Of a stretch of 64,000 nucleotides of DNA, positions 8,038-15,314 are shown in pieces. The notes under the pieces were generated by a model. It did not search any database, had not been told where the DNA came from, and was given only the letters and a program-made list of their open reading frames with translations. Each line of letters opens with the position of its first letter. Position 1 is the first letter of the stretch. The DNA is taken from NCBI RefSeq assembly GCF_005048155.1, contig NZ_SUMB01000001.1:868001-932000 (forward strand), written 5' to 3'. The stretch is from Streptomyces piniterrae. GTDB lineage: Bacteria > Actinomycetota > Actinomycetes > Streptomycetales > Streptomycetaceae. The translations under genes were made by a program, and so were the position numbers.

Positions 8038-9456
8038 GTGCCTGCCTACGACCGTATTTACCGCAACGGCGCCTGGACGCCGTCCCACAGCGAGCGGACC
8101 CTCACCGTCGTCGACCCGACGACGGAGCAGCCGCTTGCCTTCGTGCCGGACGGCACCGCGCAGGACGTCGATGCCGCGGTCGACGCGGCGCGGGCCGCCG
8201 CCGGCCCCTGGTCCCGCACACGCGTGGCCGAGCGCGCCGGCCGGCTGCGCGCCATCGCGGCGGAGCTTGGCCGGCGCGCCGGACCGCTGGCCCAGCTGAT
8301 CAGCCGCGACGTCGGCAGCCCGCTGTCCTTCGCCCGCGCCGTCCAGGTCACCCTGCCGGTGAACAGCTTCGCGCAGGCCGCGCAGACGGCCCTGGCGTAC
8401 CCCTTCGAGCAGCAAGAGGGCCCCTCGCTGATCGTGCGGGAGCCATACGGCGTGGTCGCGGCCATCACCCCGTGGAACTACCCGGTCCACCAGGTCGCCG
8501 CGAAGGTCGCCTACGCGCTGGCCGCCGGCAACACCGTCGTCCTGAAGCCCAGCGAACTCGCGCCGCTCGGCGTCTGGGAACTGGCCGACATCATCGACGC
8601 CGTGGGACTGCCGCCGGGGGTGTTCAACCTCGTCAGCGGCACCGGGCCCGGCATCGGTGAGGCACTGGCCGGCCACCCCGGCGTCGACGTGGTCTCCTTC
8701 ACCGGCTCCACCCGTGCCGGCCGCAGGGTCGCCTCCCTGGCCGCCCGGACCATCAAGAAGGTCACCCTGGAACTCGGCGGCAAGAGCCCCGCGGTGATGC
8801 TCCCGGACGCCGACCCGGCGCGGGTCGTCCCCGCGGTCCTGGCCGCCGCCTTCCTCAACAACGGGCAGACCTGCTCCGCCCTCACCCGCCTGATCGTGCC
8901 GCGCTCCGCGCTCGCCGCAACCGAGGAACTGGCCCGCGAGGCCGCGTCGGACTGGGTGCCCGCCGACCCCACCCGCGAGGACACCCGGCTGGGCCCGCTG
9001 GTGTCCGCAGCGCAGCGCGACCGGGTGCGCCACCACATCGGCAGCGCCCTGGCGGACGGCGCGAAGCTCGTCACCGGAGGGGCGGAACCACCGCCGGAGC
9101 CGGGCCGGGGCTTCTTCGTCCGCCCCACCGTGCTGTCCGAGGTGACCGCCGACATGGCGGTGCACCACGACGAGGTGTTCGGCCCCGTACTGGCCATCGA
9201 GCCCTACGACACCGAGGACGAGGCCGTCCGCATCGCCAACGACACCGTCTACGGCCTGGCCGCCGCGGTGTGGTCGGCGGACCGGGACCGGGCCCGCACC
9301 CTCGCCCGGCAACTGCACGCCGGACAGGTGCAGATCAACGGGGCCGCCTTCGACCCCAACGCGCCGTTCGGCGGCTACAAGCAGTCGGGCAACGGCCGTG
9401 AAGGCGGCCGGGCCGGTCTGGAGGAGTTCCTGGAGACCAAGGCGATACAGCTCTGA
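8038..9456 (+). CDS. NAD(P)-dependent aldehyde dehydrogenase
   Basis: A 472-residue member of the ALDH superfamily at normal full length. Key residues are in place: Asn147 in ITPWNYP, Lys170 in VVLKPSE, Glu245 in [10 protein letters not shown] and the catalytic Cys279 in [11 protein letters not shown]. It oxidises an aldehyde to a carboxylic acid. The GTG start has AAGGAG upstream with appropriate spacing. Its place after the oxidase, monooxygenase and esterase fits conversion of a chain end into an acid, which the amide synthetase at 10057-11901 could then activate. Substrate is not evident from sequence alone. Confidence 0.9.
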   Translation: MPAYDRIYRNGAWTPSHSERTLTVVDPTTEQPLAFVPDGTAQDVDAAVDAARAAAGPWSRTRVAERAGRLRAIAAELGRRAGPLAQLISRDVGSPLSFARAVQVTLPVNSFAQAAQTALAYPFEQQEGPSLIVREPYGVVAAITPWNYPVHQVAAKVAYALAAGNTVVLKPSELAPLGVWELADIIDAVGLPPGVFNLVSGTGPGIGEALAGHPGVDVVSFTGSTRAGRRVASLAARTIKKVTLELGGKSPAVMLPDADPARVVPAVLAAAFLNNGQTCSALTRLIVPRSALAATEELAREAASDWVPADPTREDTRLGPLVSAAQRDRVRHHIGSALADGAKLVTGGAEPPPEPGRGFFVRPTVLSEVTADMAVHHDEVFGPVLAIEPYDTEDEAVRIANDTVYGLAAAVWSADRDRARTLARQLHAGQVQINGAAFDPNAPFGGYKQSGNGREGGRAGLEEFLETKAIQL

Positions 9457-9546
9457 CCCACCGGCCGCGCGCCGCACGGCCGCCGGCCGCACACCCCAAC
9501 CCCTCACCCACCCAAGCCCCACCCACATCGTGAGAAAGGCAGTTCC

Positions 9547-9969
9547 ATGTACTACCGCACCATGTTCAAGTCCAAGGTCCACCGCGCCACCGTCACCCAG
9601 GCCGACCTGCACTACGTCGGATCGCTGACCCTGGACGCCGACCTGATGGAAGCCGCCGACCTGCTGCCCGGGGAGAAGGTCGACGTCGTCGACATCAACA
9701 ACGGCAACCGGCTGTCCACCTACATCATCGAAGGCCCGCGAGGCTCCCGCGTCGTCGGCATCAACGGGGCCGCGGCCCGGCTGATCAGCCCCGGCGACCT
9801 GGTCATCATCATCTCCTTCGCCACCATCCGCGACTCGGAGGCGGCCCAACTCGTGCCCAAGGTCGTCCACGTGGACGGTGACAACAAGATCGTCTCCCTG
9901 GGAGCCGACCCCGCCGAGCCCACCCCCGACGGCACCACCACACGCGGCGACCACATCTTCGTCGACTGA
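9547..9969 (+). CDS. panD: Aspartate 1-decarboxylase (beta-alanine-forming)
   Basis: A 140-residue pyruvoyl-dependent PanD homologue. The self-cleavage pair is Gly25-Ser26 in LHYVGSLTL. The active-site set is intact with a one-residue offset from the usual numbering: Lys10, Arg55, Thr58, Tyr59 and Asn73 (GINGAAAR). It would make beta-alanine from L-aspartate. A housekeeping panD for pantothenate is expected elsewhere. This copy sits between the ALDH gene and an amide synthetase in a biosynthetic operon, which suggests beta-alanine is a product building block. An RBS-like AGAAAGG precedes the ATG. Could it be the only panD of the genome? The window cannot say. Confidence 0.9.
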   Translation: MYYRTMFKSKVHRATVTQADLHYVGSLTLDADLMEAADLLPGEKVDVVDINNGNRLSTYIIEGPRGSRVVGINGAAARLISPGDLVIIISFATIRDSEAAQLVPKVVHVDGDNKIVSLGADPAEPTPDGTTTRGDHIFVD

Positions 9970-10056
9970 CCCCCCGACGGCGTTCCCAGGTGGACCGGGT
10001 GGGTCCGGTCACCACGGTGACCCGGCCCACCCGGTCCCCGACGCAAGGAGAAACAC

Positions 10057-11901
10057 ATGTGTGGCATCACCGGCTGGATCGCGTTCGACCATGACCTCAC
10101 ACACCATCAGGCGACCGTCGACGCCATGACCAGGTCCCTGGCGGCGCGGGGACCCGACGCCTCCGGCGTGTGGGTCACCCGGCACGCGGCCCTCGGGCAC
10201 CGGCGCCTGGCCATCATCGACCTCGACGGCGGCGCCCAGCCGATGACCGCGGACACCCCGCACGGCCCCGTCGCCCTGACCTACAGCGGAGAGGTCTACA
10301 ACTTCGTCGCCCTGCGCCGGCAGCTGCGCGACCGCGGCCACCGCTTCCGCACGGAGAGCGACACCGAGGTGGTCCTCCGCGCCTACCTCGAATGGGGCGA
10401 ACGGCTGGTGGACCACCTCGTCGGCATGTACGCCTTCGCGATCTGGGACGGCCGCCTCGACCGGCTGCTGATGGTCCGCGACCGGCTCGGCGTCAAACCG
10501 CTCTACTACCACCCCACCGCGGACGGCGTCCTGTTCGCCTCCGAGCCCAAAGGCATCCTCGCCCACCCCTCCGTCGAAGCCGGCGTCGACCACGACGGCC
10601 TGCGGGAGATCATGCTGGGAGTCAAGACACCCGGCGCGGCGATATGGCGCGGCATGCGGGAACTGCACCCCGGATCCCTGGTCATCGCCGACCGCGGGGG
10701 AGTACGCGAAACCACCTACTGGCGGCTGACGGCCCGACAGCACACCGACGACCTGGCCACCACCCACACCCGCACCCGTGAACTCCTCAGCGGCTCGGTA
10801 CGCGAACAGCTCGTCGCGGACGTCCCCCGCTGCGTGCTGCTGTCCGGCGGACTCGACTCCAGCACCATCGCAGGTTTCGCCGCGCACGAACTCGGCGCCC
10901 ACGAGCAGCGTGTGCGCACGTTCTCGGTGGATTTCCCCGGGCACGCCGACCACTTCACCCGCGACGCGCACAACGTCAGCCCCGACGCGCCCTATGTGCG
11001 GATCGTCGCGGAACACCTCGACGCCGACCACACCGACCTGCTGCTGGACGCCGCCAGCCTCTCCGAACCCGGCGTACGCAGCGCCGCCGTCCAGGCCCGT
11101 GACCTGCCGATCGGGCGCGGCGACATGGACCACTCCCTGATCCAGCTGTTCGGCGCGGTACGCGACCACTCCACGGTCGCCCTGTCGGGAGAGGGCGCCG
11201 ACGAGATGTTCGGCGGCTACTGGTGGTTCCACGACCCCGCACTCCGCCAGAGCGCCGGCTTCCCGTGGCTCACCGCTGCCCTCGGTCAGACCCGCCAGGA
11301 ACGCACATTCCTGCCCCCGGATCTGTCGACCGCCCTCGACCTGCCCGGATACGCCACCGAGCGCTACCGTCAGGCAGTCGCCGAAACCCCCTCGCTCGAC
11401 GGCGAGAGCGGCACCCAGCGCCGGTCACGCGAACTCCTCTACCTTCACCTCACGCGCAGTCTGGGCGGCATGCTGGAACGCAAGGATCGGCTCAGCATGG
11501 CCGTGGGGCTGGAAGTGCGAGTGCCGTTCTGCGACCACCGCATCGCCGAGTACGCCTTCAACATCCCCTGGTCGTTCCACGTCACCGACAACCGGGAAAA
11601 GAGCGTCCTACGGGCCGCCGGCCGCCCCGTCGTTCCCGACGCGGTCCTCCGACGCCTCAAGAGCCCGTACCCCATGACGCGGGACCAGCGCTATGTCTCC
11701 GCCCTGCAGGAGCAGGTGCGCCAGGCCCTGACCCAACCCGGCCACGACGTGTTCGCACTGTTCGACAGGGCCGCGGCCACCAAGGCGGCGTCAGCGGATC
11801 ACGCACACCACCCGAACCCCCACGGGCACCGGGCGGTACTGGAGAAGTTCCTCGACCTGCGGACCTGGCTCGATCTGTACCGCCCACGACTGATGCTGTG
11901 A
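10057..11901 (+). CDS. Asparagine-synthetase-like glutamine-dependent amide synthetase
   Basis: A 614-residue AsnB-family protein with both domains intact. The N-terminal class II glutaminase begins MCGITGW with nucleophile Cys2 and has Arg50, Asn82 (SGEVYNF) and Asp102. The C-terminal AMP-forming synthetase domain carries SGGLDSS (263-269) and SGEGADEMFGGY. It would adenylate a carboxylate and transfer glutamine-derived ammonia or another amine. In natural-product clusters such enzymes make primary amides (OxyD-type), and relatives close beta-lactam rings; none of these can be picked from sequence alone. AAGGAG lies upstream of the ATG. It is the last gene before strong terminators and so probably ends the operon. 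Confidence 0.9.
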   Translation: MCGITGWIAFDHDLTHHQATVDAMTRSLAARGPDASGVWVTRHAALGHRRLAIIDLDGGAQPMTADTPHGPVALTYSGEVYNFVALRRQLRDRGHRFRTESDTEVVLRAYLEWGERLVDHLVGMYAFAIWDGRLDRLLMVRDRLGVKPLYYHPTADGVLFASEPKGILAHPSVEAGVDHDGLREIMLGVKTPGAAIWRGMRELHPGSLVIADRGGVRETTYWRLTARQHTDDLATTHTRTRELLSGSVREQLVADVPRCVLLSGGLDSSTIAGFAAHELGAHEQRVRTFSVDFPGHADHFTRDAHNVSPDAPYVRIVAEHLDADHTDLLLDAASLSEPGVRSAAVQARDLPIGRGDMDHSLIQLFGAVRDHSTVALSGEGADEMFGGYWWFHDPALRQSAGFPWLTAALGQTRQERTFLPPDLSTALDLPGYATERYRQAVAETPSLDGESGTQRRSRELLYLHLTRSLGGMLERKDRLSMAVGLEVRVPFCDHRIAEYAFNIPWSFHVTDNREKSVLRAAGRPVVPDAVLRRLKSPYPMTRDQRYVSALQEQVRQALTQPGHDVFALFDRAAATKAASADHAHHPNPHGHRAVLEKFLDLRTWLDLYRPRLML

Positions 11902-11946
11902 CCGCGGGAAGACAGCGGGGAGAAAGCGGGAAGACAGCGGGAAAAG

Positions 11947-11989
11947 GCCGTCGACGGAATCCGGAAACGGAGGCCGTCGACGGCTTTTT
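11947..11989 (+). terminator. Rho-independent terminator after the amide synthetase gene
   Basis: An 11-bp perfect stem, GCCGTCGACGG (11947-11957) with CCGTCGACGGC (11974-11984), is followed at once by TTTTT (11985-11989). It lies 46 nt past the synthetase stop, and the T-run orients it for plus-strand transcripts. Confidence 0.8.
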
Positions 11990-11994
11990 CGTAC

Positions 11995-12052
11995 GCTTCT
12001 CAGCGCCTTGCCCCGGCACGAAATGCTGTGCCGGGGCAAGGCGCTGAGAAGC
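11995..12052. terminator. Perfect 25-bp stem-loop between convergent genes
   Basis: The arms 11995-12019 and 12028-12052 are perfect complements over 25 bp around an 8-nt loop (GAAATGCT). A smaller hairpin (CCACCCC/GGGGTGG, about 12059-12076) follows. The element separates the biosynthetic operon from the convergent small secreted-protein gene and has no T-run. Streptomyces terminators often lack one, so it may stop transcripts from both sides. Confidence 0.75.
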
Positions 12053-12084
12053 GGAGATCCACCCCCACCGGGGTGGGACTTCAC

Positions 12085-12414
12085 CTACCAGGTGGCGATG
12101 ACCTTCGCGGAATAGACCCCGCCGTTCACCCACGCCGTGACGTCGGCCGAGGCACCCTCGTACAAGGGGCTGATCCAGTAGGCCCCGTTGGTGATCTCGA
12201 CCCGGATGACAGTGCCTCCCGTTGCGATATCGACATACCCGTCGCCGACGGCCTGGATCTTGCCCTGGAAATGCACGGTCTTGGCGGCGGAGACGGCCTT
12301 GGCGGGCTGACCGGATTCGGCCGCCTGGGCCGGCGCGGCTGCGGCGAACCCGATAATTCCCACGAGCCCGGCGGCTATGATCGCGGGCTTGATGACGGTG
12401 TTGAGCTTCGACAT
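12085..12414 (-). CDS. Small secreted protein, paralogue of the one at 12743
   Basis: A 109-residue precursor. A Lys-containing N-terminus, a hydrophobic core of about 17 residues (IIAAGLVGIIGFAAAA) and a cleavage site near APAQA-AES form a clear Sec signal peptide. The mature part of about 78 residues is beta-rich, with Gly-turns (HFQGKIQAVGDGYVDIATGG), and aligns over its full length with the divergent neighbour. The pattern resembles small OB-fold domains such as DUF5666, but that is a weak comparison by eye. The mature region has no cysteines. The ATG at 12414 has GAGGA upstream on the minus strand. Function unknown; probably extracellular or cell-surface. Confidence 0.8.
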   Translation of the reverse strand: MSKLNTVIKPAIIAAGLVGIIGFAAAAPAQAAESGQPAKAVSAAKTVHFQGKIQAVGDGYVDIATGGTVIRVEITNGAYWISPLYEGASADVTAWVNGGVYSAKVIATW

Positions 12415-12742
12415 GTCTGTCCTCACTTTCGTGCAGCAATCAGTGCCGGCTGTGTTGCTCGGAAAAGAAACTCCCGAGCCAGCCGCACGAAAACGATAGA
12501 AGCGAACCCGACCCGCCATCCCCTTTGTTTCCTCTTTCTTGCCGGGTTTCGTGGATTCCTTCGGGCGCGGCAGGAGCCACCGTCGACACTCGGCGAAAAT
12601 CTCTGCAAGAGGCGAGAAATATTGCCGCACGGCCGGAGTGCGCGCTGTTAGCTTTTGCTCAGCCGGGTCAGACGTTCTGAAGTTCCGACTGGTCCGGCGA
12701 AAGGCGAAATTCCACCCCACCCCTCAATCCCGGGAGAGCCAC
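12415..12742. promoter_or_regulatory. Shared upstream region of two divergent secreted-protein genes
   Basis: A 328-nt spacer without a convincing gene, less GC-rich than the flanking coding sequence. A TTGCCG...TAGCTT pair near 12623-12655 is spaced too widely (21 nt) to call a promoter. No clear operator was found. The layout allows coordinated expression of both paralogues. Confidence 0.5.
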
Positions 12743-13090
12743 ATGAACACGGGAACTAGAATGATCAAGCGTGCGGTTGTCACTCTCGGGCTGGTAGGGG
12801 CCCTGGGGTGCGCGATGTCCGCTCCCGCGCAGGCGGCTGCGAGCCAGGCGACAAAGGCCACTGCCGCCACCGCGCAGGCGCAGGAAGCCGGCCAGGTCTG
12901 GCAATTCCAGGGGACGATCACCAACTTCAAGGACGACTACCTCGTCCTGGCAACGGCCGACGGCGAGGTGAGGTTCAACCTCACGCGCGGTGCGGACTAT
13001 TGCGGAAAGATGATGATGGGCGTTGGCGCGGTCGTGGACGCCTACGTGGAAAATGGCGAGTGGGTCGCACAAAAGATAGTCACGACGTAG
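12743..13090 (+). CDS. Small secreted protein, paralogue of the one at 12085
   Basis: A 115-residue precursor with a signal peptide (MIKRAVVTLGLVGALGCAMS, cleavage near SAPAQA-AA). An Ala/Thr/Gln-rich linker of about 20 residues follows, then a domain of about 65 residues. FQGTITNFKDDYLVLATADG and the closing VDAYVENGEWVAQKIVTT align with FQGKIQAVGDGYVDIATGG and VTAWVNGGVYSAKVIATW of the neighbour, so the pair are paralogues. It has a mature-region cysteine (YCGKMM) that the other lacks. GGGAGAGCC precedes the ATG. Function unknown; a small exported beta-barrel is the most that can be said. Confidence 0.8.
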   Translation: MNTGTRMIKRAVVTLGLVGALGCAMSAPAQAAASQATKATAATAQAQEAGQVWQFQGTITNFKDDYLVLATADGEVRFNLTRGADYCGKMMMGVGAVVDAYVENGEWVAQKIVTT

Positions 13091-13111
13091 CTCTCCAAAG
13101 ACACAGTGCCA

Positions 13112-13144
13112 CTACTCCCGCGGGGCAAATCCCTACGGGAGTAG
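13112..13144 (+). terminator. Terminator-like hairpin after the secreted-protein gene
   Basis: CTACTCCCG (13112-13120) pairs perfectly with CGGGAGTAG (13136-13144) around a 15-nt loop. It lies 21 nt past the stop of the plus-strand gene and before the convergent MerR gene. There is no T-run. Confidence 0.6.
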
Positions 13145-13209
13145 CGGCATTTCGCCTGTTCCGGCGAACCCGACAACCAAGGCTGGTGGCCGGACGCCGG
13201 GCGGCGCCC

Positions 13210-13863
13210 TCAGCCCTCGCCGCCTTCTCCTTCTCCCTGCCCGTCCTCATACGTGCGCGCCGACGCGTCGGCATGCGCCAGCCGCCGCATCGCCATGAGG
13301 ACGGTGTCCCCCAGCACGGTCCCCACCACGACGGTCTCCACCATGCTGTCGACCTCCGCGTTGCGGCCCACCCACGCGAGATCGGCGCCGGCCACCCGTT
13401 CACAGGCGTCGGCGTAGTCGTCCATGATCTCCTCGAACTCGCCGCGGCCGATGCCGCGGAACGTGGCGAGCGCGACGGCCAGCGCCTCGACGGCCGGATT
13501 CTCCATCTCGACCCGCCAGCCGCGCTGTCGGATCAGCTCCGCGACCTTGCTCCGCGCCGCCTCCATGCCGTCCGGAGTGACGGCCGGCGGCGGGGTGATC
13601 GCCAACTGGGCCGCTCCGAGCACCTTGTGCACCGACTCGTCCGGTGTGTCGACGGCGGCGAGCACCTCGCGGACGGCCGAGACCGAGAGCCCGCCGACGT
13701 CCATCAGCCCGCGGATCAGCCGCAGCCTGCGGACGTGACTGTCGTCGTAGCTGGCCTGGTTGGGGCTGGTCAGCCGGCCGGCGGGGAGCAGCCCCTCGCG
13801 GACGTAGTACTTGATCGTCGGGATCGCGACGCCGGTCGCGCGACTCAACTCCCCGATGCGCAT
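13210..13863 (-). CDS. MerR-family transcriptional regulator
   Basis: A 217-residue regulator. The N-terminal MerR winged helix-turn-helix is clear: MRIGELSRATGVAIPTIKYY, then EGLLPAGRLTSPNQASYD and HVRRLRLIRGLMDVGGLSV. The C-terminal part (about residues 90-205) is helical with no metal-binding cysteines, so it probably senses an organic ligand or acts constitutively. It ends in a Glu/Gly-rich tail (GQGEGEGGEG). It is transcribed away from sbcD and towards the small secreted-protein gene. No target is evident. An AT-rich promoter-like region lies about 90 nt upstream. Confidence 0.85.
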   Translation of the reverse strand: MRIGELSRATGVAIPTIKYYVREGLLPAGRLTSPNQASYDDSHVRRLRLIRGLMDVGGLSVSAVREVLAAVDTPDESVHKVLGAAQLAITPPPAVTPDGMEAARSKVAELIRQRGWRVEMENPAVEALAVALATFRGIGRGEFEEIMDDYADACERVAGADLAWVGRNAEVDSMVETVVVGTVLGDTVLMAMRRLAHADASARTYEDGQGEGEGGEG

Positions 13864-13953
13864 CTGCCGCTCTCCCCTACGCCGGGCCGCCGCCCGACGC
13901 TTCTCTTGCTTCGCGGGCGCTCCGCCCCTGCCCGGCCTCGCCGATCAGACGTC

Positions 13954-13959
13954 ATTATA
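13954..13959 (-). promoter_or_regulatory. Consensus -10 box (TATAAT) upstream of the MerR gene
   Basis: The minus strand reads TATAAT at 13959-13954 in an unusually AT-rich patch, 91 nt before the MerR start at 13863. No good -35 box sits at 17-18 nt. That is common for promoters activated by MerR proteins, which often have 19-20 nt spacing, so autoregulation is possible. Confidence 0.45.
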
Positions 13960-14147
13960 GATAGTCCAGCTCACGGAAAGTGATAAGCGCTGCTATCGGG
14001 ACGCCGTCCGGCCGACGGCAGACCGAGGCCCGTGCGGGATCAGGTGCCGACAGGCGTTAGCGTGGTGGGTGCTGATGGCGAGCCCAGGCCGGCTCGTGCT
14101 GGTTCCACAAGTGCAGTAGGGGGAAGCGTGCAGGTCGGAGCGGTTTC

Positions 14148-15314
14148 GTGAGACTTCTGCACACCTCCGACTGGCATCTTGGGCGGTCCTTCCACCGAGT
14201 GGGCCTGCTCGGCGCCCAGCGCGCGTTCCTCGATCATCTCGTGGAGACGGTCCGCACCCGGGAGATCGACGCGGTGCTCGTCGCCGGCGACATCTACGAC
14301 CGCGCCGTACCGCCGCTCGCCGCCGTGGAACTCTTCGACGACGCCCTGCACCGCCTGGCCAACCTCGGTGTCCCCACCGTCATGATCTCCGGCAACCACG
14401 ACTCCGCCCGCAGGCTGGGCGTCGGCTCCGGACTGATGCGGCACGCCGGCATCCATCTGCGCACCGACCCGGCGGCCTGCGGCACCCCGGTGCTGCTCGC
14501 CGACGAACACGGCCCGGTGGCGCTCTACGGGCTGCCCTATCTGGAACCGGCCATGGTGCGCGACACACTCGGCGCCCGGCGGGCCGACCACGCCGAGGTG
14601 CTGGGCGCGGCCATGGACCGGGTGCGCGCCGACCTGGCCGAACGGCCCCAGGGAACGCGGTCCGTGGTGCTCGCGCACGCCTTCGTCACCGGTGGCGCCG
14701 CCAGCGACAGCGAACGCGACATCACCGTCGGCGGGGTCGCCTCCGTCCCCGCGGCCGTGTTCGACGGCGTCGACTACGCCGCCCTCGGCCATCTGCACGG
14801 CTGCCAGACCCTCACCGAACGCGTCCGCTACTCCGGATCGCCGCTCGCCTACTCCTTCTCCGAGGCCGATCACCGCAAATCGACCTGGATCATCGAACTC
14901 GACGCGGCGGGCGCGGTACGGGCGGAACGGGTGGACTGCCCGGTCCCACGGCCGCTGGCCCGTATCCGCGGACCACTGGAGCGGCTGCTCGACGACCCGG
15001 AGCTGACCCGGCACGAAGCCGCCTGGGTCGAGGCGACGCTCACCGACACCGCCCGCCCGCACGAACCCATGGCCCGGCTCGCCAAGCGCTTCCCCCATGT
15101 CGTCAGCCTCGTCTTCGACCCCGACGAGGCGCCCGCCCGCTCGCTGGCCTCGTACGCACAACGGCTGCGCGGACGCAGCGACCAGGAGATCGCCGAGGAC
15201 TTCGTGGCACACGTACGGGCCGGCCGCGCGGCCGATGACGACGAGCGGGCCGAGCTGCGGTCGGCGATCGACGAGGTACGCCTCGACGACACGGTGCACG
15301 AGGTGGCGCGATGA
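14148..15314 (+). CDS. sbcD: Nuclease subunit SbcD (Mre11-type)
   Basis: A 388-residue metallophosphoesterase. It begins MRLLHTSDWHLGRSFHRVG and continues with the metal-binding motifs VLVAGDIYDR, ISGNHDSARRLG and LGHLHGCQ. With SbcC it forms an ATP-driven complex that cuts hairpins and processes double-strand break ends. The GTG at 14148 has GGAG 8 nt upstream. The stop overlaps the sbcC start in an ATGA, as is usual for the pair. Length and motif order are normal. Confidence 0.95.
   Translation: MRLLHTSDWHLGRSFHRVGLLGAQRAFLDHLVETVRTREIDAVLVAGDIYDRAVPPLAAVELFDDALHRLANLGVPTVMISGNHDSARRLGVGSGLMRHAGIHLRTDPAACGTPVLLADEHGPVALYGLPYLEPAMVRDTLGARRADHAEVLGAAMDRVRADLAERPQGTRSVVLAHAFVTGGAASDSERDITVGGVASVPAAVFDGVDYAALGHLHGCQTLTERVRYSGSPLAYSFSEADHRKSTWIIELDAAGAVRAERVDCPVPRPLARIRGPLERLLDDPELTRHEAAWVEATLTDTARPHEPMARLAKRFPHVVSLVFDPDEAPARSLASYAQRLRGRSDQEIAEDFVAHVRAGRAADDDERAELRSAIDEVRLDDTVHEVAR

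Noticed and set aside
11995..12052. Possible insertion-sequence terminal inverted repeat
   Set aside because: The arms are only 8 nt apart and there is no transposase or second distant copy. A stem-loop explains it better.
12623..12655. Promoter TTGCCG...TAGCTT for the plus-strand secreted-protein gene
   Set aside because: The boxes are 21 nt apart, too far for a standard vegetative promoter.
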